From Rhizorhabdus histidinilytica (GTDB lineage: Bacteria; Pseudomonadota; Alphaproteobacteria; Sphingomonadales; Sphingomonadaceae), in the NCBI RefSeq assembly GCF_900167915.1, contig NZ_FUYM01000012.1, positions 1 to 64,000 on the forward strand: a DNA stretch of 64,000 nt, given 5' to 3'. Shown piece after piece: positions 16,175-24,273 of this stretch. A program made the position numbers and the translations under genes. Under the pieces are notes generated by a model, which had not been told where the DNA came from, searched no databases, and was given only the letters and a program-made list of their open reading frames with translations. Positions within the stretch are counted from its first letter, which is position 1, and each line of letters starts with the position of its first letter.

Positions 16175-16935
16175 TGATGCGCCGGTTCGAAGGCAAGACC
16201 TGCATCGTCACCGGATCGGGCGGCAGCATCGGGCGCGCCACCGCGCTGCGTCTCGCGTCCGAGGGCGCGAACGTGGTCGGCTGCGACGTCGTCGCGGCGG
16301 GCGCAGAGGAAACGGTTCGCCTCGTCGAGGACGCGGGCGGCACGATGATCTCGGTCCATCCGTGCAACCTTACCGACAAGGCGGCCTGCGAGGGGCTCGT
16401 CGCCGCAGCGGTCGAGCGGTTCGGGGCGATCGACGTGCTCTTCAACAATGGCGCGATGGCCTATTTCGCCTGGATCGAGGAGATGTCGGACGAGACCTGG
16501 TACAAGACCATCAACGAGGAACTCGATCTGGTCTTCCTGCTCACCCGAGCCGCCTGGCCGGAACTGGTCAAGTCGAAGGGCTGCATCGTCAACACCGCCT
16601 CGCTCTCGGCCTGGGCGGGAATCGAGCTTCTTCCCGGTCTCGCGCATGCGGCCGCCAAGGGCGGCGTCCTCTCGATGACCCGCCAGCTCGCGATGGAAGG
16701 CCGCAAGCACGGCATCCGCGCCAATTCCGTCTCGCCGGGTACGATCGAGACGAACCAGACGCGCTTCATCCTAGACGATCCGGAATGGTGCCGCATCCAG
16801 CTTGGCCGTGCGATGATCAACCGGATGGGCCAGCCGAGCGAAGTGGCGAGCGTCGTCGCTTTCCTGGCCAGCGCCGACGCGAGCTACGTCACGGGCGCAG
16901 ACATTGCGGTCGACGGCGGCGTCCGTGCCTGGTGA
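16174..16935 (+). CDS. SDR family protein with His in place of the catalytic Tyr
   Basis: The 253-residue protein has a normal Rossmann start (VTGSGGSIGRATALRL), NNGAMA, helix-4 Asn114, Ser143 in TASLS, Lys162, and a normal C-terminus (AVDGGVRAW). In the YxxxK motif the Tyr is replaced: the sequence is GLAHAAAKGG, giving His158. Classical SDRs need this Tyr for proton transfer, so the protein either uses histidine or does other chemistry. ATG 16174 overlaps the previous stop; a second ATG follows at once. The frame is intact, so this is divergence rather than decay. Confidence 0.85.
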   Translation: MMRRFEGKTCIVTGSGGSIGRATALRLASEGANVVGCDVVAAGAEETVRLVEDAGGTMISVHPCNLTDKAACEGLVAAAVERFGAIDVLFNNGAMAYFAWIEEMSDETWYKTINEELDLVFLLTRAAWPELVKSKGCIVNTASLSAWAGIELLPGLAHAAAKGGVLSMTRQLAMEGRKHGIRANSVSPGTIETNQTRFILDDPEWCRIQLGRAMINRMGQPSEVASVVAFLASADASYVTGADIAVDGGVRAW

Positions 16936-17076
16936 GGCAGCGACGGCCGCCCGCCTCACCCGGACGCCGCGCTATCCCTCTGGCGGATCACCCGCAGCCG
17001 CGGCCTTTCGCTGCCAGGCGGCGTGCGGGACGGCTCCGGAGCGTGCCGCAAGAAGGACCGAAGAGGAGAGAGCCGC

Positions 17077-17604
17077 ATGACCCCCGAACAGAAGATCGCA
17101 TCGTTGTGGGATGAGAAGCAGGTCCGCAACGTGATCCTGCGCTTCGGCCGCGCGCTCGATACCGGCAACTGGCCGGCCTACCGTTCCTGCTTCACCAACC
17201 CGGTCAACATCGATTTCAAGCGGCTGACGGGGCGCGACGAGGTTCGCATCGACGCCGACCTCTGGACGCTCTTCGCCGAGCAGATCCTGAGCCCTGTACG
17301 CCGCCACCATGTCTATACCAATTGGGATATCACGGTGGACGGGGACCGCGCCCACGCGCTCGTCTACATGACGGCACGGCACTGGAAATCGACCGACCTC
17401 GGTGTTTCGCACAACACCCAATATGGATGGTATGATTTCTGGCTCGCGCGCCAAGCCGACGGCGAGTGGCTGATGCACAAGGTGAAGCACGATTTCCAAT
17501 GGGTCGACGGCAACAATGCGCTCCTCGATCTTCAGGAGCCGGCACTCGTCGAGACCATGACGAAGATCTTCTGCGAACCCAATTTCGCAGCGGCGCGCGA
17601 ATGA
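17077..17604 (+). CDS. SnoaL-like / scytalone-dehydratase-like protein
   Basis: The 175-residue protein has the larger SnoaL_4 form of the NTF2 fold. It begins with a helix (SLWDEKQVRNVILRFGRALDTGNW, described at about residues 8-31), then YRSCFTNPVNIDF, a His-His pair in RRHHVYTNWDI and WLMHKVKHDFQW. Related proteins dehydrate or isomerise aromatic and steroid compounds or pair with ring-hydroxylating oxygenases. ATG 17077 follows GAGGAGAGAGCC. It is 141 bases after the SDR, a gap in which no gene is seen, and is the last rightward gene of the island. Confidence 0.8.
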   Translation: MTPEQKIASLWDEKQVRNVILRFGRALDTGNWPAYRSCFTNPVNIDFKRLTGRDEVRIDADLWTLFAEQILSPVRRHHVYTNWDITVDGDRAHALVYMTARHWKSTDLGVSHNTQYGWYDFWLARQADGEWLMHKVKHDFQWVDGNNALLDLQEPALVETMTKIFCEPNFAAARE

Positions 17605-17723
17605 GCTGAGATTGCACGGCCCCGGACCGATGGGTCCGCGATCAAAGACCCGCTGGACTCACAGCGCGATCCCTCCCTTCGCCAGCGGCAGCGTCGCGCG
17701 CGGCCGGGGAACGCCGCGTCACA

Positions 17724-19013
17724 TCACGCCGGCGTGCGATCCCGCAGGTCGCGCACCCGCGCCGCCTTGCCCGAGGAGCGCGGCAAGGCACCCGATTCGA
17801 CGATCCGGGTCCGGGCGCTGATGCCGATCACCTCCTTGACGTAGCCGGCCAGGCGGGCGCCCTCGGCGCTGCCGCGGGCCTCGTCGCAGTCGAGGCGGCG
17901 CTCGACGATGATCAGCACCTCGTCCATCCGGCCCGGGCGGGTGATCTCGACCTCGAAATGCGGGGCGAGGCCCTCGCACTTAAGCACCTGTTCCTCGATC
18001 TGGGTCGGGAAGACGTTGACGCCGCGGATGATCAGCATGTCATCGCTGCGGCCGGTGATCTTCGCCATGCGGCGCATCGGCACCTCGATGCCCGGCAGCA
18101 GCCGGGTGAGGTCGCGCGTGCGGTAGCGGATGATCGGCAGCGCCTGCTTGGTCAGCGAGGTGAAGACCAGCTCGCCTTCCTCGCCGTCGGGCAGGACCTC
18201 GCCGGTCGCGGGGTCGATCACCTCGGGGTAGAAATGATCCTCCCAGATGGTCGGCCCGGCCTGCGACGACACGAATTCCTGCGCGACGCCGGGGCCCATC
18301 ACCTCGGACAGGCCGTAGATGTCGCAGGCCTTGATGTCGAACGCCTCTTCGACCTCGCGGCGCATCGCCTCGGTCCAGGGCTCGGCGCCGAAGATGCCGT
18401 ATTTGAGCGAGCTCGCACGCGGATCGATGCCCTGGCGGCGGAACTCGTCGAGGATCGCCAGCATGTAGCTCGGCGTCACCATGATGATATCGGGCTTGAA
18501 GTCGCAGATAAGCTGGACCTGCTTCTCGGTCTGGCCGCCCGACATCGGTATGACGGTGCAGCCCAGCGCCTCCGCGCCGTAATGCGCACCAAGGCCGCCG
18601 GTGAACAGACCATAGCCGTAGGATATCTGCGCCTTCATGCCCGGCCGGCCCCCGGCCGCGTGGATCGAGCGCGCGACCAGGCTCGCCCAGATCTCGATGT
18701 CGCGCTTTGTATAGCCGACCACGGTCGGCTTGCCCGTCGTGCCCGACGAGGCGTGGATGCGCGACACCTGCTCCTGCGGCACCGCGAACATCCCGAACGG
18801 ATAGGTGGCGCGCAGGTCGGCCTTGGTGGTGAAGGGGAAGCGGGCGAGGTCCGCGAGCGACGTCAGGTCGTCGGGGGTCACCCCGGCCGCATCGAACGCC
18901 TTCGCATAATGGGGCGAATTCGCATAGGCATGGGCCAGCGTCGACTTCAGCCGCTCGAGCTGGAGCGCCCGCAACTCCGCCAGATTCGCGGGGCCATAAT
19001 CGACCTCAGCCAT
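17724..19013 (-). CDS. paaK: Phenylacetate-CoA ligase family (PaaK-like)
   Basis: The 429-residue AMP-forming ligase has the family's adenylate loop SSGTTGKPTVVGYT, the YGLSEVMGPGV motif, YRTRDLTRL and RSDDMLIIRGVNVFPTQIEE. Length and motifs match PaaK, which activates phenylacetate with CoA and ATP. No other paa genes are nearby, so it may activate another aryl acid, perhaps linked to the catabolic island to the left, although the strand is opposite and no island operator is present. GGAGGGAGAGG precedes ATG 19013. The frame open to 19160 lacks a start signal. Confidence 0.88.
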   Translation of the reverse strand: MAEVDYGPANLAELRALQLERLKSTLAHAYANSPHYAKAFDAAGVTPDDLTSLADLARFPFTTKADLRATYPFGMFAVPQEQVSRIHASSGTTGKPTVVGYTKRDIEIWASLVARSIHAAGGRPGMKAQISYGYGLFTGGLGAHYGAEALGCTVIPMSGGQTEKQVQLICDFKPDIIMVTPSYMLAILDEFRRQGIDPRASSLKYGIFGAEPWTEAMRREVEEAFDIKACDIYGLSEVMGPGVAQEFVSSQAGPTIWEDHFYPEVIDPATGEVLPDGEEGELVFTSLTKQALPIIRYRTRDLTRLLPGIEVPMRRMAKITGRSDDMLIIRGVNVFPTQIEEQVLKCEGLAPHFEVEITRPGRMDEVLIIVERRLDCDEARGSAEGARLAGYVKEVIGISARTRIVESGALPRSSGKAARVRDLRDRTPA

Positions 19014-19251
19014 GATCCTCTCCCTCCATTCCTGCGCACGACCCACGGCGGTCGGAGCGATGGCATGACGTCCATAGTGGACCGTGCCGATGCTCCCGAC
19101 AACCGGACGAAACCCCGGAGCCGCGCAGGCGTGGATGACGAGAATCGCCTGGCCGCCCACCGCTCCGACGCCCCGCTGATATAATTAAACGTCTGGTCGA
19201 TCAATATATGAAACGCCCGAAAACCGGGACCGAAATCGAGTTTGGGTCGGA

Positions 19252-20196
19252 TCAACGGCGCTCGATCGTCAGGTGGACCAGCTCATGGACGGGTTCGAGC
19301 CGCTCGCGGATCGCCGCGGCCGGCGCGGCGCCGACGATGTCGACGATCGCGGCATGGGCGCCCGGCCCGACCTGCCAGACATGCAGGTCGACGATCCGGG
19401 CATCGCCCGGCCTCTCGACGCAGTCGCGAATCTCCGCGACCAGATGCGCGTCGGCGGTGTCGAGCAGGACCGCGGCGGTGTCGGCCATCAGCGTCCAGGC
19501 CCAGCGCGCGATCACGACCGCTCCCACCAACCCCATCAGCGGATCGAGCCACAGCCAGCCGAGATAGCGCCCGGCGAGCAGCGCGACGATCGCGAGCACC
19601 GAGGTCAGCGCGTCGGCGAGGACATGGACATAGGCGGCGCGCAGATTGTTGTCGGCGCCGCCATGATGGTGGTGATCATGATGGCCATGATCGTGGCCGT
19701 GCGCATGGCCATGATCGTGATGATGGTGATGACCGTGCCCGCCCGACAACAGGAGGGCGCTGACCAGGTTGACGCCCAGCCCCAGCACCGCGACCAGGAT
19801 CGCCTCGTCGAAGGCGACCTTGGCCGGCTGAGCGAGCCGGACCGCGGATTCGATCGCTATCCCCAGCGCGACGATGCCGAGCACCAGCGCCGAGGCGAAG
19901 CCGGCCAGATCGCCGACCTTGCCGGTCCCGAAGCTGTAGCGCGGATTGGCGACGTGCCGCTTGGCATAGCGATAGGCGAGCGCCGCGACGCCCAGCGCCC
20001 CGGCATGGGTCGCCATGTGGAACCCGTCGGCGAGCAGCGCCATCGAGCCGGTCAGATAGCCGGCGACGATCTCCCCGGCCATCATCGCCGCCGTCAGCGC
20101 CACCACCCACGCCGTCCGCCGGGCGTTGTCGTCATGCGCGGCGCCCAGATAGTCGTGGGCGTGCGCCTGGGCTTCGATCTCGAAACGGCTGGCCAT
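19252..20196 (-). CDS. dmeF: Cation diffusion facilitator, DmeF-like Co/Ni exporter
   Basis: This 314-residue membrane protein has the CDF plan of six membrane segments, with the metal-binding HxxxD pairs in LLADGFHMATH and HVLADALTS. A long histidine-rich loop (19665-19738 in DNA terms) lies between segments 4 and 5, and a cytoplasmic domain ends in HELVHLTIERR. The DmeF subgroup exports cobalt and nickel and carries such His loops. The repressor gene next to it (8-base gap) is the RcnR/DmeR type with the Co/Ni ligand set, which supports this specificity over zinc. The two form one leftward unit. Confidence 0.87.
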   Translation of the reverse strand: MASRFEIEAQAHAHDYLGAAHDDNARRTAWVVALTAAMMAGEIVAGYLTGSMALLADGFHMATHAGALGVAALAYRYAKRHVANPRYSFGTGKVGDLAGFASALVLGIVALGIAIESAVRLAQPAKVAFDEAILVAVLGLGVNLVSALLLSGGHGHHHHHDHGHAHGHDHGHHDHHHHGGADNNLRAAYVHVLADALTSVLAIVALLAGRYLGWLWLDPLMGLVGAVVIARWAWTLMADTAAVLLDTADAHLVAEIRDCVERPGDARIVDLHVWQVGPGAHAAIVDIVGAAPAAAIRERLEPVHELVHLTIERR

Positions 20197-20204
20197 GGCA
20201 ACCC

Positions 20205-20480
20205 TCAGCGAAAATGCCGGCGAAGAACGGTCGAAAGCTCGTCGGCCCCGGCCTTCCGCTCCTCGTCCGAAAGCCCTTCTGCGGCGACATGCTCGCGCAG
20301 GTGTTCCTCGACCAGCTCGTCCATCAGCCCGGCCACCGCGCCGCGCACCGCCGCGACGAGGTGGAGCGTCTCGCTGCACGCCGCCTCGGCCTGGATCGAC
20401 CGCTCGACCGCGCCGATCTGCCCGGCGATGCGCCGCACCCGCGCGATCAGTTGATCGCGATTCCCTGCCACATGTGCCAT
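20205..20480 (-). CDS. dmeR: Metal-responsive repressor of the RcnR/DmeR (CsoR) family
   Basis: The 91-residue all-helical repressor begins MAHVAGNRDQLIARVRRIAGQ. It carries His3, Cys35, His60 and His64, exactly the Co/Ni site of E. coli RcnR, rather than the Cys-His-Cys copper site of CsoR or the FrmR pattern. Metal binding releases the protein from DNA and allows expression of the exporter. It is first in the unit, with dmeF eight bases downstream. A G6 tract inside AT-rich flanks directly upstream is the expected operator form. ATG 20480 is certain because His3 depends on it. Confidence 0.9.
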   Translation of the reverse strand: MAHVAGNRDQLIARVRRIAGQIGAVERSIQAEAACSETLHLVAAVRGAVAGLMDELVEEHLREHVAAEGLSDEERKAGADELSTVLRRHFR

Positions 20481-20483
20481 AGC

Positions 20484-20500
20484 ATAGGGGGGTACCCTAT
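20484..20500 (+). promoter_or_regulatory. G-tract operator for DmeR/RcnR-type repressor
   Basis: ATAGGGGGGTACCCTAT places a run of six G between AT-containing, inverted ATA(G)/(C)TAT ends. RcnR and DmeR recognise G/C tracts in AT-rich inverted flanks. It ends four bases before the repressor's start codon on the opposite strand, so binding would block its promoter or translation-initiation region. This is a match of form, not a demonstrated site. Confidence 0.6.
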
Positions 20501-20659
20501 ATCGACGCCGAACGCAATCGATCCCGGATGCAGGACCGAGTCCGATTCGGCGAAGCTGGGGAGGATCATGCGGAAGGAGAATTGGCGGCCGTGGGGCGCC
20601 ACGCGCCATTCTCGATCATGCCGGGCCATCTGGGGGATGGCGTGGTTCCGGCTGGATGA

Positions 20660-20736
20660 TGGTCGGGGCGACAGGATTCGAACCTGCGACCCCCAGACCC
20701 CCAGTCTGATGCGCTACCAGGCTGCGCTACGCCCCG
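20660..20736 (-). tRNA. tRNA-Pro (anticodon GGG)
   Basis: On the minus strand the 77-base sequence has a seven-base acceptor stem CGGGGCG/CGCCCCG with discriminator A and encoded CCA. The D arm contains AGCGCAGCCTGGTAGCGC, and the T arm GCAGGTTCGAATCCTGT has the TTCGAAT loop. The anticodon stem TCAGA/TCTGG encloses CTGGGGG, so positions 34-36 are GGG, reading proline CCC/CCU codons. All four arms pair properly. Confidence 0.95.
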
Positions 20737-20867
20737 ACCAAGGCTGCGCGCTTTAGGGAGGGTTTTGCCGCTTGGCAAGCGCGCGGTTGCCCTTGACGTG
20801 CGGAACGTGATAGGCGCGCGCCACTTCGGGGGCCGTCGGGCCCGCTTTTTCCGGGATACCAGATAAG

Positions 20868-21206
<339 letters not shown>

Positions 21207-21213
21207 TCCGCAT

Positions 21214-22809
21214 ATGCTCGATTTTCCGCGCTGGAAGGTCTGGTCGATCTGCCTGCTGCTGGCGGCGGGCGTCCTGCTGTCGCTGCCCAGCTTCATCCCC
21301 GAATCGACCGCCGAGCGCATGGGCCTGAGCGGCCTGCCGCGCATCAACCTCGGCCTCGACTTGTCGGGGGGCAGCCACCTGATGCTCGAGGCGGACACCA
21401 CCGACCTCGCCAAGCAGAACATCGCGAAGATGGAGGAGCAGGTCCGCACCGAGATGCGCCGCGCCGATCCCCCGATCGCGATCGGCGACATCTCGACGAC
21501 GGGCGGGCGCCTCTCCTTCTTCGTACGCGACGCCAGCCGGATCGACGCCGCTGTCGAGCGGATCCGCACGCTGACCCAGCCGTCGGGCATGACCGGCCAG
21601 CGCGACTGGGACGTGCAGGTGGTCGATTCGACCCGGATCGTCCTGACCCCGACCAAGCAGGGCCTGGCCCAGGCGACCGACAGCGCGATGCAGGTCGCCA
21701 CTGAAGTCGTTCGCAAGCGCATCGACGAGATGGGCACCCGCGAGCCGACGATCATCCGCCAGGGCGCGGAGCGCATCGTCGTGCAGGTGCCCGGCCTCCA
21801 GAACCCGGCGGCGCTCAAGGCGCTGCTCGGCCGCACCGCCAAGCTCGAATTCAAGCTGGTCGACCTGACCGCCGATCCCGCCGCCGTCGCGCAAGGGCGG
21901 GCACCGGTGGGCAGCGAGGTCGTCGCCTATGCCGAGCCCGGCCAGGCACCAATCGCGGTCAAGCGCCGCGCGATGCTGAGCGGCGACGAGCTGATCGACG
22001 CGAAGCTAAGCTACAACAGCCAGACCAACGAACCGGTCGTCTCGATCACCTTCAACAGCGAAGGCGGGCGCAAATTCGCCCGCGTCACGCAGGAGAATGT
22101 CGGCAAGCCCTTCGCGATGATCCTCGACGGCAAGGTGCTGTCGGCGCCCAATATCAACGAGCCGATCCTCGGCGGACAGGCGCAGATTTCGGGCCGCTTC
22201 ACCACCGACAGCGCCAACCAGCTCGCCATCGCGCTGCGCTCGGGCAAGCTGCCGGTCGCGCTCAAGGTCGTCGAGGAACGCACCGTCGGCCCCGATCTCG
22301 GCGCCGATTCGATCCGCGCCGGTACCCTTGCCAGCGTGATCGCCGTGGTCGGCGTCGTGATCTTCATGCTCGTCAGCTACGGCCGCTTCGGCTTCTACGC
22401 CAACCTCGCCGTGGTGATTAACGTCTTCGTGATCCTCGGCATCATGGCGCTGCTCAACGCGACGCTGACGCTGCCCGGCATCGCCGGCTTCGTGCTGACG
22501 ATCGGCACCGCGGTCGACGCCAACGTGCTGATCAACGAACGCATCCGGGAGGAGCTGCGCCGCGGGCGCACGCCGACCCAGGCGGTCGAGCATGGCTATA
22601 AGGAAGCCAGCCGGACGATCTTCGAGGCGAACGTCACCCACGCCATCGCGGGCCTGATCATGTTCGTGCTCGGATCGGGCCAGGTGAAGGGCTTCGCGGT
22701 CGTGCTGCTGATCGGCATCGCGACCTCGGTATTCACCGCCGTCGTCTTCACCCGCATGCTCGTCGCGCTGTGGCTTCGCCACAAGCGGCCCACCAGCATC
22801 CATATCTGA
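21214..22809 (+). CDS. secD: Protein translocase subunit SecD
   Basis: The 531-residue protein has an N-terminal membrane segment, then the periplasmic P1 domain with the SecD signature GLDLSGGSHLMLE near residue 48, and a C-terminal RND-like block of five segments ending LGSGQVKGFAVVLLIGI. Motifs FTTDSANQLAIALRSG and GTAVDANVLINERIREE are diagnostic. SecDF uses the proton gradient to pull secreted proteins through SecYEG. It is the middle gene of yajC-secD-secF, with 14 bases to secF. Confidence 0.96.
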   Translation: MLDFPRWKVWSICLLLAAGVLLSLPSFIPESTAERMGLSGLPRINLGLDLSGGSHLMLEADTTDLAKQNIAKMEEQVRTEMRRADPPIAIGDISTTGGRLSFFVRDASRIDAAVERIRTLTQPSGMTGQRDWDVQVVDSTRIVLTPTKQGLAQATDSAMQVATEVVRKRIDEMGTREPTIIRQGAERIVVQVPGLQNPAALKALLGRTAKLEFKLVDLTADPAAVAQGRAPVGSEVVAYAEPGQAPIAVKRRAMLSGDELIDAKLSYNSQTNEPVVSITFNSEGGRKFARVTQENVGKPFAMILDGKVLSAPNINEPILGGQAQISGRFTTDSANQLAIALRSGKLPVALKVVEERTVGPDLGADSIRAGTLASVIAVVGVVIFMLVSYGRFGFYANLAVVINVFVILGIMALLNATLTLPGIAGFVLTIGTAVDANVLINERIREELRRGRTPTQAVEHGYKEASRTIFEANVTHAIAGLIMFVLGSGQVKGFAVVLLIGIATSVFTAVVFTRMLVALWLRHKRPTSIHI

Positions 22810-22823
22810 TCGGAAACAGAGCC

Positions 22824-23789
22824 ATGCGTCTGCTGAAACTTGTTCCCGACAACACCAATATCGGCTTCGTCCGGGTCCGCTTCGTCGCCTTCGTCATCAC
22901 CGCGCTGCTGACCATTGCGTCGCTCGCGGTGGTGGGTGCGCGCGGTCTCAACATGGGCGTCGACTTCGTCGGCGGCCTGATGATCGAGGCGAAGTTCCAG
23001 ACCGTGCCGCAGCTCGATGCGGTACGCAGCAACATCGACGGCCTCGGCGTGGGCGTCAGCTCGCTCCAGCAGTTCGGCGATCCCAAGACCGTGTCGATCC
23101 GCCTGCCGATCCCCGAAAGCAGCGACGAGGGCGCGACCAATGCCGTCGTCAGCAAGGTCTCGGCCTCGCTGGTCAAGCAGTTTCCCGGCGTCACCTTCAC
23201 CCGCTACGACACCGTATCGGGCAAGGTGTCGGAGGAGCTGATCCAGAACGGCGTGCTCGCGGTCGTGCTCGCGGTGCTCGGCATCGCGATCTTCTCCTGG
23301 CTGCGCTACGAATGGCAGTTCGGCGTGTCGACCTTCGTCGCGATCGTCCACGACGTGCTGATGACGCTGGGCTTCTTCGCGCTGACCCAGCTCGAATTCG
23401 ACCTCAACATCGTCGCCGCGGTGCTGACGATCATCGGCTACTCGATCAACGACAAGATGGTGATCGACGACCGAATCCGCGAGAATATGCGCAAATATCG
23501 CCAGATGGACATGAAGGCGCTGATCGACCTGTCGGTCAACGAGACGCTGCCGCGCACCGTCATGACCTCGGTCACGGTGATGCTGGCGCTCGGCGCGCTG
23601 CTGCTGTTCGGCGGCCATGTGCTGCGCGGCTTCGCGGCGGCGATGATGCTCGGCATCGTCGTCGGCACCTATTCGTCGGTCTACGTCTCCTCGTCGCTGC
23701 TGATCACCCTCGGGCTCGAGCCGCAGCGCTTCTCCGCCAAGCCCAAGGAAAGCCGGCCCGACGCCGAGCGCGTCGGCCCGCAGCCCTGA
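22824..23789 (+). CDS. secF: Protein translocase subunit SecF
   Basis: This 321-residue partner of SecD opens MRLLKLVPDNTNIGFVRVR, has the conserved MGVDFVGGLMIEAKF block, and the C-terminal VLTIIGYSINDKMVIDDRIREN motif within five more membrane segments. Start 22824 is set by the family N-terminus and the 14-base distance to secD; the in-frame extension to 22770 lies inside secD. Its TGA overlaps the next gene's ATG, coupling it to the DUF498 gene. Confidence 0.96.
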   Translation: MRLLKLVPDNTNIGFVRVRFVAFVITALLTIASLAVVGARGLNMGVDFVGGLMIEAKFQTVPQLDAVRSNIDGLGVGVSSLQQFGDPKTVSIRLPIPESSDEGATNAVVSKVSASLVKQFPGVTFTRYDTVSGKVSEELIQNGVLAVVLAVLGIAIFSWLRYEWQFGVSTFVAIVHDVLMTLGFFALTQLEFDLNIVAAVLTIIGYSINDKMVIDDRIRENMRKYRQMDMKALIDLSVNETLPRTVMTSVTVMLALGALLLFGGHVLRGFAAAMMLGIVVGTYSSVYVSSSLLITLGLEPQRFSAKPKESRPDAERVGPQP

Positions 23790-24166
23790 TGGTCAGCTTC
23801 GACCGGGAGGAAGCGCCGGCCGGCCCCACGATCCGGGGCTTCTCCGGCAACGCCTTCCGTGTCGCGGACCGGATCGTGCCCGGCGGGCTGTGGCTGACGC
23901 CGGACAACGCGCTCGACTGGACTCCGCCGGCGTTCGAGGCACTGGCCGTCGACGACGTGGCGGGACTGATCGCGATCCAGCCGCCGCCCGAATTCCTGCT
24001 GCTCGGCACCGGCCCGACGATGCGCCGCCCCTCCCCCGCCTTCGTCGCCGCGATCGAGGCGCTCGGCTTCGGCGTCGAGCCGATGGACAGCCGCGCCGCC
24101 GCCCGCGCCTGGAACGTGCTGCGCGGCGAGGACCGCTGGATCGTCGCGGCGTTCATGCCGCTGTGA
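23789..24166 (+). CDS. Mth938-like (DUF498) domain protein
   Basis: The 125-residue protein has the DUF498/Mth938 pattern: RGFSGNAFRVADRIVPGGLWLTP, then LLLGTGPTMRRPSPAFVAAIEALGFGVEPMDSRAAARAWNVLRGEDR. The human homologue is NDUFAF3, an assembly factor of respiratory complex I; bacterial members are usually found beside secDF, as here. The start overlaps the secF stop (TGATG). No ATG-preceded alternative was seen. A specific role in this organism cannot be assigned. Confidence 0.88.
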   Translation: MVSFDREEAPAGPTIRGFSGNAFRVADRIVPGGLWLTPDNALDWTPPAFEALAVDDVAGLIAIQPPPEFLLLGTGPTMRRPSPAFVAAIEALGFGVEPMDSRAAARAWNVLRGEDRWIVAAFMPL

Positions 24167-24182
24167 TCGCAGGCTGAATCGC

Positions 24183-24270
24183 CATCCCGGCGAAAGCCGG
24201 GATCTCCCCGCCTTTCCACGCTCAGGCGCGAAGGACGAAGAGAAGTGAGATCCCGGCTTTCGCCGGGATG
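24183..24270. repeat. Palindromic intergenic repeat (REP-like), GCCGGGAT type
   Basis: Arms 24183-24206 and 24247-24270 are perfect 24-base inverted copies built on CATCCCGGCGAAAGCCGGGA, and each arm can also fold alone. The element fills the space between two convergent genes and ends four bases before the glycosyltransferase stop. It may end transcription from both sides. It is a different sequence type from the repeats at 28112 and 35138. Confidence 0.85.
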
Positions 24271-24273
24271 ACG

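Noticed and set aside
19014-19251. Possible TetR-type operator before paaK (around TTAAACGTCTGGTCGATCAA)
   Set aside because: The symmetry is weak and there is no second copy or nearby TetR gene to support it.
19660-19740. Repeated CATGAT/ATGGCC tract as a tandem repeat or CRISPR-like region
   Set aside because: It encodes the histidine-rich loop of the cation exporter; repetition comes from His codons.
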